From JAJDTR01 sp965220415 (lineage in GTDB: Bacteria > Poribacteria > WGA-4E > JAJDTR01): a stretch of 64,000 nucleotides of DNA. A program made the translations under genes and the position numbers. Positions 43,304-52,175 of this stretch are shown here, one piece after another. The stretch spans positions 5,518,001 through 5,582,000 of the forward strand of contig OZ244829.1 in assembly GCA_965220415.1 (NCBI GenBank). The letters are read 5' to 3'. The notes beneath the pieces were generated by a model that was not told where the DNA came from, did no database searches, and saw only the letters and a program-made list of their open reading frames with translations. Position 1 is the first letter of the stretch. Every line of letters starts with the position of its first letter.

Positions 43304-46300
43304 CTACTTCCTAATCAGCATCTTGCGTGTCGCCGTAAATTCCCCTGCCTTCAGCGTGTAGAAATAGAGACCGCTGGCGACGGATTCGCCGCGCATATTG
43401 CGACCATCCCAATACGCCGCCCGACTTCGGCTCTGATACAACCCCGCCGGTTGATAGCCCACTTCGAAACGCCGAACAATTCCTCCGTTCATGTCATAAA
43501 TCGTCAACGTGACCTCTGCGGGCACTGCCAACTGATAGGGAATCCAGGTTTCCGGGTTGAACGGATTCGGATAATTGGTGTGCAACGCGGTCTCACTGGG
43601 GATAATCAGCGAGGCTAACAGATTCTCTAGATTCGCGATGCCCTGTCGAAAAGCAATCGAACCGTCGTCTGCCAGACGTGCCTCTGCAATCCACGCCTCT
43701 ATGGTCGACGAGTCACTGCCCCGAACTGGCGGAGCGGCGGCTCCTCCAATACCCTGCGCCACAAGAGTGAGGTCGAAAATGTTGACCACTCCATCTCCGT
43801 TTACATCCACCGGTGAGTCCGCGGATACGCGTTTACCCAACTGCTGTGCGACGCGAATCAAATCTAGAATATTGACAATCCCATCACGGTTCACATCCCC
43901 TGTTAGCAGCCGTTCCTCCACATTGATATGGATTTCAAGGGGAGCCGCGGGGATACTTTCCTCGGTTACAGAGCCGAACAGGAAGTTCTGAAGGGCTATT
44001 TCCGTTTCACCTTCGGATTTTGCCTTGAACCTCACCTGAAGCACGGAGCCGCTGCCGCTCACGCCGCCTTCGCTAATCCGTCCCGCAATCAGTCCCGTGA
44101 TTTTGCCCGCCGAATTGTCAATGCTCCCGCTTTGAAAGAAAGTCGTTCCACCGTCCATCTTCAGGAATCCACCTTCACTCACGTCGATAGCTTCAAGGGC
44201 GGTAGGGCCGAAGGCGATATCGAACTGCCACCCCGCCAAGTCGCTAACATTTTCCGCACGCACGTCGAAGGTAAAGGTGTCGCCTACGTGAATTGGCGAT
44301 TCGGAAAAAGCGTAGTCAATACCGGTTGCCAGCGTGTATTCGGTGCCTGATTCAAACCCGAAAAAGGCGTTAGATCGATCATCGAGACGGGTGCCGACCG
44401 CGACTAATAAGACATTTCTCCCCTGCTGCAGCGTAACCGGGAAGAAATCACTGTAGTCGTTGCCGTGACGATCACGGTTCTCGCGAATCAAAGTGCCATT
44501 GAGCCAGACTTTCAACCCGTGCTTGGCGCCCACGTACATGGTTGTGTTTTGCCGTCGGGAAGAATAGAGTGATAGTGTTCCGTACATGACCCCGGTAGGA
44601 ACCTCGCTTTTCAACATGTCACTAATGTTGTCCCATCCTGTAGGCGGAAGTTTGTGAGACGCCCACTCGCCATCGCCGACAGGTTTTCCCACTGTTGCCC
44701 CTTGGCTGGCAATTTTCACTTCCGTTACCGTGCCCCCTGTCGCTTCCGCCAGTAAATCGGAACCGCTGTCTAATCTCACGTCTGGCAATACCACCCATAA
44801 CCAGGGACCCTCAATTTTCGGACCGCCTTTTGGATACCCTGGATTGTTATGCCACTCAATCTTTGTGTTCGCACGCAACGAAGCCAAGGGCGAAAAATCG
44901 GCGATTTTGTTGTCGTAGACCGACAGCCACTTCAGGTTGGTTAATCTTGCAAGGGGCGAGATATTCGAGATGTTGTTTGAGTAAAGAGCCAGGCGAGTTA
45001 ACCCGGTTAAGCTTGCAAGGGGTGATATATCCGATATGTCGTTTCCGAAAAGATACAGTTCTTTCAGACTTGTCAAACCCGCAAGCGGTGCTAGACTTGC
45101 CTCCTGCAGCCGTGCACCGCAAATATCTATTTTCTCCATGTTTGTTAATCCTGCCAGAGGTGACAAATCAGAAAAAGGGTTACCCCATGAACGGATGCTT
45201 TTCAGATTAACCAGACTGGCAAAAGGGGATAGGTCGGACACCTCGTTAATGCTAAAATGTATATGTTCCAAGTTAATTAATCGTGCAAGCGGTGATACAT
45301 CGGTTATGTTATTAGCCCCGAAGGCAAATTCCTTCAACTTAATTAGCCCTGCAACCGGCGACAGGTCTGACACGGTGTTATCTTCACAGTATAATTCCTC
45401 TAAGTTAATTAATTGTAGAAGTGGTGATAGATCGGACACGTTGTTATCGGACACGTTTAATTCTTTCAGATTGATTAGTCCTGCAACCGGCGACAGGTCG
45501 GAGATTTTATTCCTGTTAATACGCAAATCTACGAGATGATTCAAGTTCCTGACGGGAGATATATCGGATACCCGATTGTCATCAACCTCTAGGTGGGTGA
45601 GATTGGTTAGACCTCGCACAGGCGATATGTCGGATATATTATTGTGACGAGCCCAAAGTTCGCGCAATTCAATTAACCCCGCAATGGGTGAGAGGTCGGA
45701 AATCTGATTGTCTATAAGATGTAACCATGTTAGATTAGTTGCGAATTGTAGACCAGTTAAATCCTTCACATTTCTGCGCCCCGCGTCAAATCTCCTTAGT
45801 CGTTTCATCTCGTCTGGAGTAATCGGGGTATTGGCGCTTTTGCCGAGCGCTTCTGCAACCGCAGCACGCAGGTTCGAATCGGGGATATGAACTTGCCCAC
45901 CCGGTAACACATCGGGTTGTGTTACGACCGGAGGCTCTCCAACTAACTGCGGGTAGTCTAGCGCAGAAATTATATCTCGAAAACTAGATGTCCAGGTGTC
46001 ACGTTTCACGCTCCCGTTTGGGTTGTCTAACACCAGCAATCCAACGTTCTGCAGTCCCGTGTTCTCACGTACCCTTTCGAGAAAGGTTTCGGTTTCTAAG
46101 CCAACCACGGCGGCGGCGTATGCCGCGTCAACCGGTGCCTGAAACGCCTCATGAAAACGTGAAACCGGTTCAACACCGTCAAACGTACCGCCCGTGGCTT
46201 CAAGCGCTACCCTGTATGTTTCCATATCTTCACCCACACGAGCGTCCATGACGGACTGTTCCACGTAGAGTCGCAGTGCCTGCGCTTTGTTGTAGGGTGG

Positions 46301-47620
46301 ACTGGGGTTGCTCTCAATTGCGGAACGCACCTGGTCCTCAAACGTCTTCATGCCCTCCGTATGGCAACCGATACAGGAGATGCCGTTGCGTACCGTGGGG
46401 TCGCTGGCAGCCGGGTTGGAGACGATGTTAATCGGCGCCTCATCCAACCGGAAACCGGAAGCATTGGCAAGGTAGTATCCCTGCAAGCCATTGGGTAAGT
46501 TGAAGATAGCCTCTCCGCCATCGTGCGTGAAGTTAAGCGGGTGGGTCAGGATGTTTTGTGTACCCACACTGCCGGCAAAGTCGTAGCTCTTCCAATAGGC
46601 TCCATAGCGAGACCTGTGCCGTTCCACGACGCGGTTGTGATTGGAGACACCGGAATTGTTGAACCCTGAACGCCATACGCGAACTCCGGGTGCATTCACC
46701 AGATTGCCTGCAACATCAACCTCCAATCGGGTTTCCAAGTCCCTATCCGTCAACGGCAGCGAAAGCAGGTCGTGGTACAACGGCGGGGTAGAAGCGTTAG
46801 CAATGAACCAGTCGATATGGACTGACGGCACATCGGTCTTCATCTGTGTTTGTAGTCGCTCCAGTTGATTTCGGGACCCAAGATGTTCGGGCGCGTCAAA
46901 CGAGATGTGGTAGGGATAGGCTCCCTCTATCTTTGTCCAGCCGTCATTCCGATCCCACTCGTAGTGTCGCAGGTCGATGAAGAAGATGGTCGCTTGGGGG
47001 TCAATGGGTTGTGGATTGGTGATGCCACTTCCCCATGAGAGGCTGTTGACCAGTTTGTTGAGCGCTTTTCGGTACTCACCCAATACTTCCGCGGTCTCGG
47101 CCGCATTATAAAGATGGGTCATGGTGAAGTATCGTGCGAAGGAACGGTCAAACGACGAGAGCGAGTTGAGGTGCGATTCAATGCTTGTTAGCACTTCGCG
47201 TGGAGTAATGAAACGACGGAGCGGTGTAGTGGTTGCCGTCCAATCGGGTGCGCCTGCTAGAATCCAGCGTCGGACGGTGTCAATGGATTGAGCGGGCAGT
47301 TGAGGCAGTCCGAACGGCATCTGCGCGCCGTTTTCGGTGGGGCCAAGCAGCCGCTTGTACAACTCGGAGTCATTCGGATTTCCCGGAAGGACAGTGCCGC
47401 CATTGATAAGCTCGCTGTGCTCCATGAGGAGTGTCTCTCGGAAAGCACCGTCGGCACCGTGGCAGTTGAGGCAACTCGCTTCAAAGATGGCGTAGGTGTC
47501 TTGAGCCACCTGCAATTGAGCGGAAGCATGTTGAGAGCCTACGGAGAACGTCAATAAAGTGATGAGTGCAATGAGATGCTGGGTTCCAATGAAAGCGAAT
47601 ATGGAATGACGCCTGAACAT
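43304..47620 (-). CDS. Giant secreted protein: haem motifs, LRR domain, cohesin, dockerin and type IX-like sorting domain
   Basis: 1438 residues from the ATG at 47620, which has AAGGAGAT 7 bases upstream. Order of parts: signal peptide (HLIALITLLTFSVG); planctomycete cytochrome c-type motif SCLNCHG (Cys50, Cys53, His54) with a second CxxCH (SCIGCHTEG) near residue 420; thirteen 22-residue leucine-rich repeats of the form N-L-x-x-L-x-[LI]-x-x-N-x-I-S-D-[IL]-S-P-L-A-x-L (about 620-910); a domain with HGLKVWLNG; a cohesin-like sandwich (VGDTFTFDVRAENVSDLAGW); two dockerin EF-loops (GDVNRDGIVNILDL, DVNGDGVVNIFDL); and a FlgD-like C-terminal domain (NYPNPFNPETWIPYQL ... GLYFYTLKAGEFTATRKMLI). The last is typical of type IX-secreted proteins. 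Likely an outer-surface redox and adhesion protein. Confidence 0.88.
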   Translation of the reverse strand: MFRRHSIFAFIGTQHLIALITLLTFSVGSQHASAQLQVAQDTYAIFEASCLNCHGADGAFRETLLMEHSELINGGTVLPGNPNDSELYKRLLGPTENGAQMPFGLPQLPAQSIDTVRRWILAGAPDWTATTTPLRRFITPREVLTSIESHLNSLSSFDRSFARYFTMTHLYNAAETAEVLGEYRKALNKLVNSLSWGSGITNPQPIDPQATIFFIDLRHYEWDRNDGWTKIEGAYPYHISFDAPEHLGSRNQLERLQTQMKTDVPSVHIDWFIANASTPPLYHDLLSLPLTDRDLETRLEVDVAGNLVNAPGVRVWRSGFNNSGVSNHNRVVERHRSRYGAYWKSYDFAGSVGTQNILTHPLNFTHDGGEAIFNLPNGLQGYYLANASGFRLDEAPINIVSNPAASDPTVRNGISCIGCHTEGMKTFEDQVRSAIESNPSPPYNKAQALRLYVEQSVMDARVGEDMETYRVALEATGGTFDGVEPVSRFHEAFQAPVDAAYAAAVVGLETETFLERVRENTGLQNVGLLVLDNPNGSVKRDTWTSSFRDIISALDYPQLVGEPPVVTQPDVLPGGQVHIPDSNLRAAVAEALGKSANTPITPDEMKRLRRFDAGRRNVKDLTGLQFATNLTWLHLIDNQISDLSPIAGLIELRELWARHNNISDISPVRGLTNLTHLEVDDNRVSDISPVRNLNHLVDLRINRNKISDLSPVAGLINLKELNVSDNNVSDLSPLLQLINLEELYCEDNTVSDLSPVAGLIKLKEFAFGANNITDVSPLARLINLEHIHFSINEVSDLSPFASLVNLKSIRSWGNPFSDLSPLAGLTNMEKIDICGARLQEASLAPLAGLTSLKELYLFGNDISDISPLASLTGLTRLALYSNNISNISPLARLTNLKWLSVYDNKIADFSPLASLRANTKIEWHNNPGYPKGGPKIEGPWLWVVLPDVRLDSGSDLLAEATGGTVTEVKIASQGATVGKPVGDGEWASHKLPPTGWDNISDMLKSEVPTGVMYGTLSLYSSRRQNTTMYVGAKHGLKVWLNGTLIRENRDRHGNDYSDFFPVTLQQGRNVLLVAVGTRLDDRSNAFFGFESGTEYTLATGIDYAFSESPIHVGDTFTFDVRAENVSDLAGWQFDIAFGPTALEAIDVSEGGFLKMDGGTTFFQSGSIDNSAGKITGLIAGRISEGGVSGSGSVLQVRFKAKSEGETEIALQNFLFGSVTEESIPAAPLEIHINVEERLLTGDVNRDGIVNILDLIRVAQQLGKRVSADSPVDVNGDGVVNIFDLTLVAQGIGGAAAPPVRGSDSSTIEAWIAEARLADDGSIAFRQGIANLENLLASLIIPSETALHTNYPNPFNPETWIPYQLAVPAEVTLTIYDMNGGIVRRFEVGYQPAGLYQSRSRAAYWDGRNMRGESVASGLYFYTLKAGEFTATRKMLIRK

Positions 47621-47762
47621 AGGGAGTATCTCCTTATCAATAATCAAATTGTGATTGTGCTAGTTTGAAATTTCAGGCTCAATTTGTACCAACGAGGCGG
47701 TTGAGATCAATCGCCGGTTTGTCGCGATGGTATTCCCTTTTATCAATGCGTCAATTCAATCT

Positions 47763-47986
47763 CTAAGCTCGACTTTGTACAAAAGTACGACGGTTGGATT
47801 GTACGGAAAGCCGCACAAAACCAACCCCGTAGGCGGGGCATCTTGCCCCGCTGTGATGGCACTAGAAACCGCTGAGACTTTTTCACAGGTCAACCAAAAA
47901 GACCAGATGGTTAAAATATCCCCTGATTTTCTTCAACGCTTGATTGACACCGCCTGTTATACCACTTAAATGTACAAAGTCGAGCT
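47763..47986. repeat. MITE-2 copy, empty of R37
   Basis: AAGCTCGACTTTGTAC at the left and GTACAAAGTCGAGCT at the right. Its hairpin GCGGGGCATCTTGCCCCGC is intact and is the empty-site reference for 31194-31230. MITE-1 abuts it directly. Confidence 0.85.
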
Positions 47987-48182
47987 AAGAACCTGTTTGA
48001 AAAGTACACTTGTAGGGTGCGCACTGCGCACCAGCCTCTAAAAGCCCCGCGGGATCAAGCGAACGGATAGTGAGTGCGATAGAAATCCCACAGGTACGCA
48101 GAAGACAAATATAAAAACGCGAAAAAACTTCCTACAAATGACCAAAATTGCTTTGCTACCGATTATTCAAACAGGTTCTAAA
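47986..48182. repeat. MITE-1 copy
   Basis: TAAGAACCTGTTTGAAAA to TTCAAACAGGTTCTAA. The GTAGGGTGCGCACTGCGCACC hairpin is empty, but an R37 sits at the second site. Confidence 0.8.
48053..48089 (+). repeat. R37 element
   Basis: 37 bp after GCCCCGCGG in MITE-1. It ends GCGATAGAAATCCC. Confidence 0.8.
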
Positions 48183-48256
48183 CTGGCACCTAAGGTCAAT
48201 AAATATAGTATACCACGAAACGTCTGCAAATGTAAACTGTCAAGCGAGGATTCAGC

Positions 48257-48490
48257 AGGGGAAACGCATCTAAATTTTCTGCTGACAAAAAAGCAAATCG
48301 GGCTAAGTTTGTGATAATTTTTTTTGGGGTCGTAGGTTGGGTTGAGCGGCATTCCGTTAATAATCGCAAATCTTAGAGGAGTTTTCGAGTGCCCACTTTG
48401 TCTGAACCTGCCAAAATTTGAGTGAAACCCAACATTAATCGTACATTCTACCACCATGAGACAGCCTCTATAATTAGATGCGTTCCCCCT
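48257..48490. repeat. MITE-5 copy
   Basis: 234 bp with AGGGGAAACGCATCTA at the left and TAGATGCGTTCCCCCT at the right (inverted, one mismatch). The interior on the minus strand is similar to 19959-20118, including a short conserved frame (MVVEC, QSGHSKTP). Confidence 0.7.
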
Positions 48491-48702
48491 GGTGGATTCA
48501 GCGACCTGTTCCAAGACGGAATTTGGTTTGTCCCGGCAAAGTAGTGTCTAAGCGTCTTAACATTACCCAGAGTCGTTCCGAAACGGATTTTTCTTGCTTT
48601 CAATACCGATAGTGCGTAAAATGACGAACGATTCCGAATCTCTATGCGATTGCTTGAGTGGTGATATTGGGATGTAATCTTGCCGCGGCTCGGAGGCAGC
48701 AG

Positions 48703-49434
48703 ATGAAGATTTTGATATTGGGGGCACACGGCTACTTGGGTCCTCATGTAGTAAAGGCGTTGGAGCCACACTACGAACTACGGCTCACAGACATTAAACC
48801 GATTCAAACGAAACATGAATCCGCGGAGGTTGATATCTCCTGTTTGGATGCAGTCCTGCGCGCTGCAGAGAACATGGACGCAATCATCAATTGCTCCGTT
48901 CTTCGGGACGATAGGCAACTTGCCTTCGATGTTAGCACGCGTGGATGCTACAACACGATGTACGCAGCGGCGAAACACGGCATCCGAAGGGTGATTAACA
49001 CCGGACCGCACTGGACTGTTGCGGGAGATTCGTATACCGACTATGATTTCGAGTTGAGTCCGGATGTTCCGCCCCATCCCGGTACGCTGCTGTACGCTTT
49101 GACAAAGGGACTTGGGCAAGAAATCTGTAAGGTTTTCACAGAAAACTACGACATCTACCTTCTCTGTTATCTCTTTCTCAACTTTCGCGAACACACTGAT
49201 GCGAGCGAGGGAACCGATCTTAATCCGTTTACCGTAAGTTGGCGAGACGCAGCCGAGGCATTCAGACTGGGATTGGAAATTGACCTTTCCGCACTTCCGT
49301 CGCGCTGTGAAGTGTTCAATATCTTTGCCGATTTACCGCACCAAATGTTCTCAAATGAGAAGGCAAAGCGGCTTCTTGGTTTTGCGCCTAGAGACAACTT
49401 CGAGCGAATGTGGCATAAAAAGCGAAAAAAGTGA
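48703..49434 (+). CDS. NAD(P)-dependent epimerase/dehydratase (extended SDR) family protein
   Basis: 243 residues from the ATG at 48703, which has GGAGG 7 bases upstream. It begins MKILILGAHGYLGPHVVKAL, the GxxGxxG nucleotide-binding loop. Asp of LRLTDIKP fits an NAD preference. A YxxxK catalytic pair is present (YALTKG), with the preceding NTGPHWT strand. At 243 residues it is shorter than typical 300-330-residue epimerases, mainly in the C-terminal substrate lobe. It acts in the cytoplasm on a nucleotide sugar or a similar hydroxy compound. The DUF4838 gene starts 34 bases downstream on the same strand, so the two may be co-transcribed. Confidence 0.85.
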   Translation: MKILILGAHGYLGPHVVKALEPHYELRLTDIKPIQTKHESAEVDISCLDAVLRAAENMDAIINCSVLRDDRQLAFDVSTRGCYNTMYAAAKHGIRRVINTGPHWTVAGDSYTDYDFELSPDVPPHPGTLLYALTKGLGQEICKVFTENYDIYLLCYLFLNFREHTDASEGTDLNPFTVSWRDAAEAFRLGLEIDLSALPSRCEVFNIFADLPHQMFSNEKAKRLLGFAPRDNFERMWHKKRKK

Positions 49435-49468
49435 ACTTCTGTCATCTCTCTAGGAAGACGGCGCATCA

Positions 49469-51907
49469 ATGACATGCGTTAAAGGTGAAATGGACATTGC
49501 AAATTTAGAGACGCTCTCTTATCAACCTGCACCGGGGATCTTAGACTGCTCCGAAATGCGCGGTTGGAATATTGTGGTGTCGCCCCAAGCAATCCTTTCC
49601 GAGAAATATGCAGCCGAAGAGTTCCGGTTGTGGTTCGGGAAAGCAACGGGCATACAACTCCCCGTGCACGCGATGGCTCAAGGGAAAACTCGCCTCGTTT
49701 GTATCGGGGAGGATGCCTCCTCGCTTGATGCTGGTCTAATGGCGGAGGAGGAACTGCAAATCATCGTCGAGAGCGACCGATTAATTATCGCGGGTGGACG
49801 TCCGCGCGGCACACTCTATGGCGTCTATCAGTTCCTTGAAGACTTTATGGGTGTCCGCTTCCTTACTTATGACCATACGCACGTTCCGGAAGCCCATCCG
49901 CCTCGCATCCCTTGCGGCACATATAGATACAACCCGCCTTTTTCATTTCGCTCGAACGGTTATTATGAAAACGTGGTCAACCCGGAATTCGCGGCTCGGC
50001 TTCGCGTAAACAGGGAGACGGAAGATGATAAGTTCGGTGGCAAATCACGACAAAGGCTAATCAACCACTCCTGCCGCACGTTAATGCCCTTCGCGAAATA
50101 CGGCGCCGATCACCCGGAGTATTACGCATTAGTTGACGGAAAACGCGATACCGATCTTTTCGGCGGCGGCCCGCAGTTGTGCGTCACAAATCCGGAAGTT
50201 ATCGAGCTTGCTTCGGAAGCCGCGATCAAGCAACTGGAGGAACACCCTGAATTCAGAAACGTCAGTGTTAGTCAAGCGGACACCTATGCCTACTGCCGTT
50301 GCGGCCCATGTGAAGCAATTAACCAACGCGAGGATTCAGCGATGGGCGCGCAACTCGCATTTGTAAACGCGGTCGCTGAACGCGTTGAAAAAGCATACCC
50401 GGACGCCAAAGTCGGTACGCTCGCTTACCATTATAGCCGTAAACCTCCGAAGACTATCCGACCGCGGCATAATGTCCAGATCCAACTTTCGAGTATCGCG
50501 TGCTGCACGCTCCATCCGATTAACGATCCGGGATGCAGGAAGAATCGAGACTTTTGCCGCGATTTGGATACGTGGGGAGAGGTCTGCAATGAAATTTGGG
50601 TCTGGAATTACAACATCAATTTCATCGCTTACGATCTTCCTTTTCCCAACCTGCGCGTCATCGGTCCGAACATCCGCTATTTTCTGGGAAACAACGCAAA
50701 AGGACTGTTTATTCAGTCAAACGTCAGTTGCTTGGGCGGCGAGTTCTCCGATCTTCGGAATTACCTCAGTGGGAGGTTGATGTGGAATCCGTATCTTGAT
50801 GACCGCACCATCTTAGAAGAATATCTCAAGCTACACTACAAGAGTGCCGCCGAACCGCTCACGGATTATATCGACATGTTCCACGACAACGCCGAATCAA
50901 AAGGAGTTCACCCGGACTGCTATCCGTCAGCGTTTGAAGTCGGGCTGAATCCCGAGATCGCGCAGAGAATCTTCGACTATTTTGAGAGTGCGCTGGATCT
51001 TGCGGACGACGACACTGTGCGGAGGCGAGTCGAGAAAGCTTCCATCTCGGCTTACCGGACGATGTTCGTGGCGGGAGGGGAGATAACCTCGGGAGATCGC
51101 ACTAAACTCATCGAACGGTATATCGACCTATGCCAGCGCTTCGAGATGGTACACCTTTCTGACGGGCCAAGGCTTACGTCCGAGTACTTCAAAGTGCTTG
51201 ATCGCACCCGTAGGACTCATGGCAACGAGCGCGCGTCGCCATCGCAACCGCTTATCAAACACTCCGTTCATTGGCTGGTTCCGTACGAGAAGTACGGTGC
51301 AGAGCATCCGGAGTATTATGCCTTCGTAGATGGAAAGCGCGAAACCCCCAAACACACCACGGCGCCTCAACTGTGTGTCACAAATCCCGACATCCTTGAG
51401 ATTGCCGCCGACGCCGCGATCAAGTATCTGGACGAACAACCCGGTGCTCAGATTGTGAGTGTCAGCCAGTCGGATGCCGACTCCTACTGCCAATGCGATT
51501 CGTGCGCGAAGATCAGCCAAAGCGAAGGCTCGCCGATGGGCGCGCAACTTGCGTTTGTCAACGCCGTTGCAGAGCGCGTTGAGGAAGCACAGCCGGACGC
51601 CATAGTCGGGACTCTTGCCTATGTTCATACCCGCAAACCGCCCAAGAGTCTCCGACCGCGGCATAACGTCCGGATTCAGCTTTCCAGCGCGGAATGTTGT
51701 ACGCTCCACACAATAGATAATCCCAAATGCAAAAACTGGGCATTTGGTCAGGACATGTATGAGTGGAGCCGAATTTGCGAAGATGTCTGGGTTTGGAATT
51801 ACAACACGAATTTCCATATCTCTGAATTCGAGTTTGATGAGGATGCCGGAACCCTCAAACCTAGCGACCATCCGAAGATTATCGCAGGTATTCCGCTAAC
51901 TGAATAG
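49469..51907 (+). CDS. DUF4838 protein with an internal partial duplication (chimeric)
   Basis: 812 residues, with AGGAAG 11 bases before the ATG. No signal peptide, unlike its paralogue at 24981-26957. Residues about 15-130 form the GH67-like N-terminal domain (AEEFRLWFGKATG, GGRPRGTLYGVYQFLEDFMG). The DUF4838 core spans about 195-590 (HPEYYALVDGKRD from residue 215, CRCGPCEAINQRE, WVWNYNINF). Then, after TRRTHGNERASP, the core starts again (HPEYYAFVDGKRE from residue 613, CQCDSCAKISQSE, WVWNYNTNF) and breaks off into an unrelated tail. The offset is 398 residues, so about 190 residues are duplicated. This looks like a fusion of an intact gene with the middle of a second copy. Probable polysaccharide-related role. 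Confidence 0.82.
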   Translation: MTCVKGEMDIANLETLSYQPAPGILDCSEMRGWNIVVSPQAILSEKYAAEEFRLWFGKATGIQLPVHAMAQGKTRLVCIGEDASSLDAGLMAEEELQIIVESDRLIIAGGRPRGTLYGVYQFLEDFMGVRFLTYDHTHVPEAHPPRIPCGTYRYNPPFSFRSNGYYENVVNPEFAARLRVNRETEDDKFGGKSRQRLINHSCRTLMPFAKYGADHPEYYALVDGKRDTDLFGGGPQLCVTNPEVIELASEAAIKQLEEHPEFRNVSVSQADTYAYCRCGPCEAINQREDSAMGAQLAFVNAVAERVEKAYPDAKVGTLAYHYSRKPPKTIRPRHNVQIQLSSIACCTLHPINDPGCRKNRDFCRDLDTWGEVCNEIWVWNYNINFIAYDLPFPNLRVIGPNIRYFLGNNAKGLFIQSNVSCLGGEFSDLRNYLSGRLMWNPYLDDRTILEEYLKLHYKSAAEPLTDYIDMFHDNAESKGVHPDCYPSAFEVGLNPEIAQRIFDYFESALDLADDDTVRRRVEKASISAYRTMFVAGGEITSGDRTKLIERYIDLCQRFEMVHLSDGPRLTSEYFKVLDRTRRTHGNERASPSQPLIKHSVHWLVPYEKYGAEHPEYYAFVDGKRETPKHTTAPQLCVTNPDILEIAADAAIKYLDEQPGAQIVSVSQSDADSYCQCDSCAKISQSEGSPMGAQLAFVNAVAERVEEAQPDAIVGTLAYVHTRKPPKSLRPRHNVRIQLSSAECCTLHTIDNPKCKNWAFGQDMYEWSRICEDVWVWNYNTNFHISEFEFDEDAGTLKPSDHPKIIAGIPLTE

Positions 51908-51949
51908 ATGCGTCGAAAAGCCAATTCCACTCAAATTGCACATAACTCG

Positions 51950-51976
51950 GTAGGTGCGATTTCCAACCGCGCCTAC
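51950..51976. repeat. GTAGG-headed hairpin (empty R37 site)
   Basis: The left arm GTAGGTGCG pairs with the right arm CGCGCCTAC. The same hairpin at about 18495 is occupied by R37. Nothing else is seen in 51908-52175 before the Shine-Dalgarno sequence of the next gene. Confidence 0.65.
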
Positions 51977-52175
51977 GCGGTGAAGAAGGGGCTGCTTTTG
52001 TTATAGATGCGCTTTTGGGAGTTGAGACATCCAACAGTCGTACAGCTGGTTTGAGAAGGGTTCCCAAGATGAAATAGCATCGTCAGATCTGTTTGTATGC
52101 AACAATCAGTCGCTGCAAGAGCGCGTGTGGGAATCTGAACAGCAAGGCGAAACGTTTTAAGGGAAGGAGGTTACC

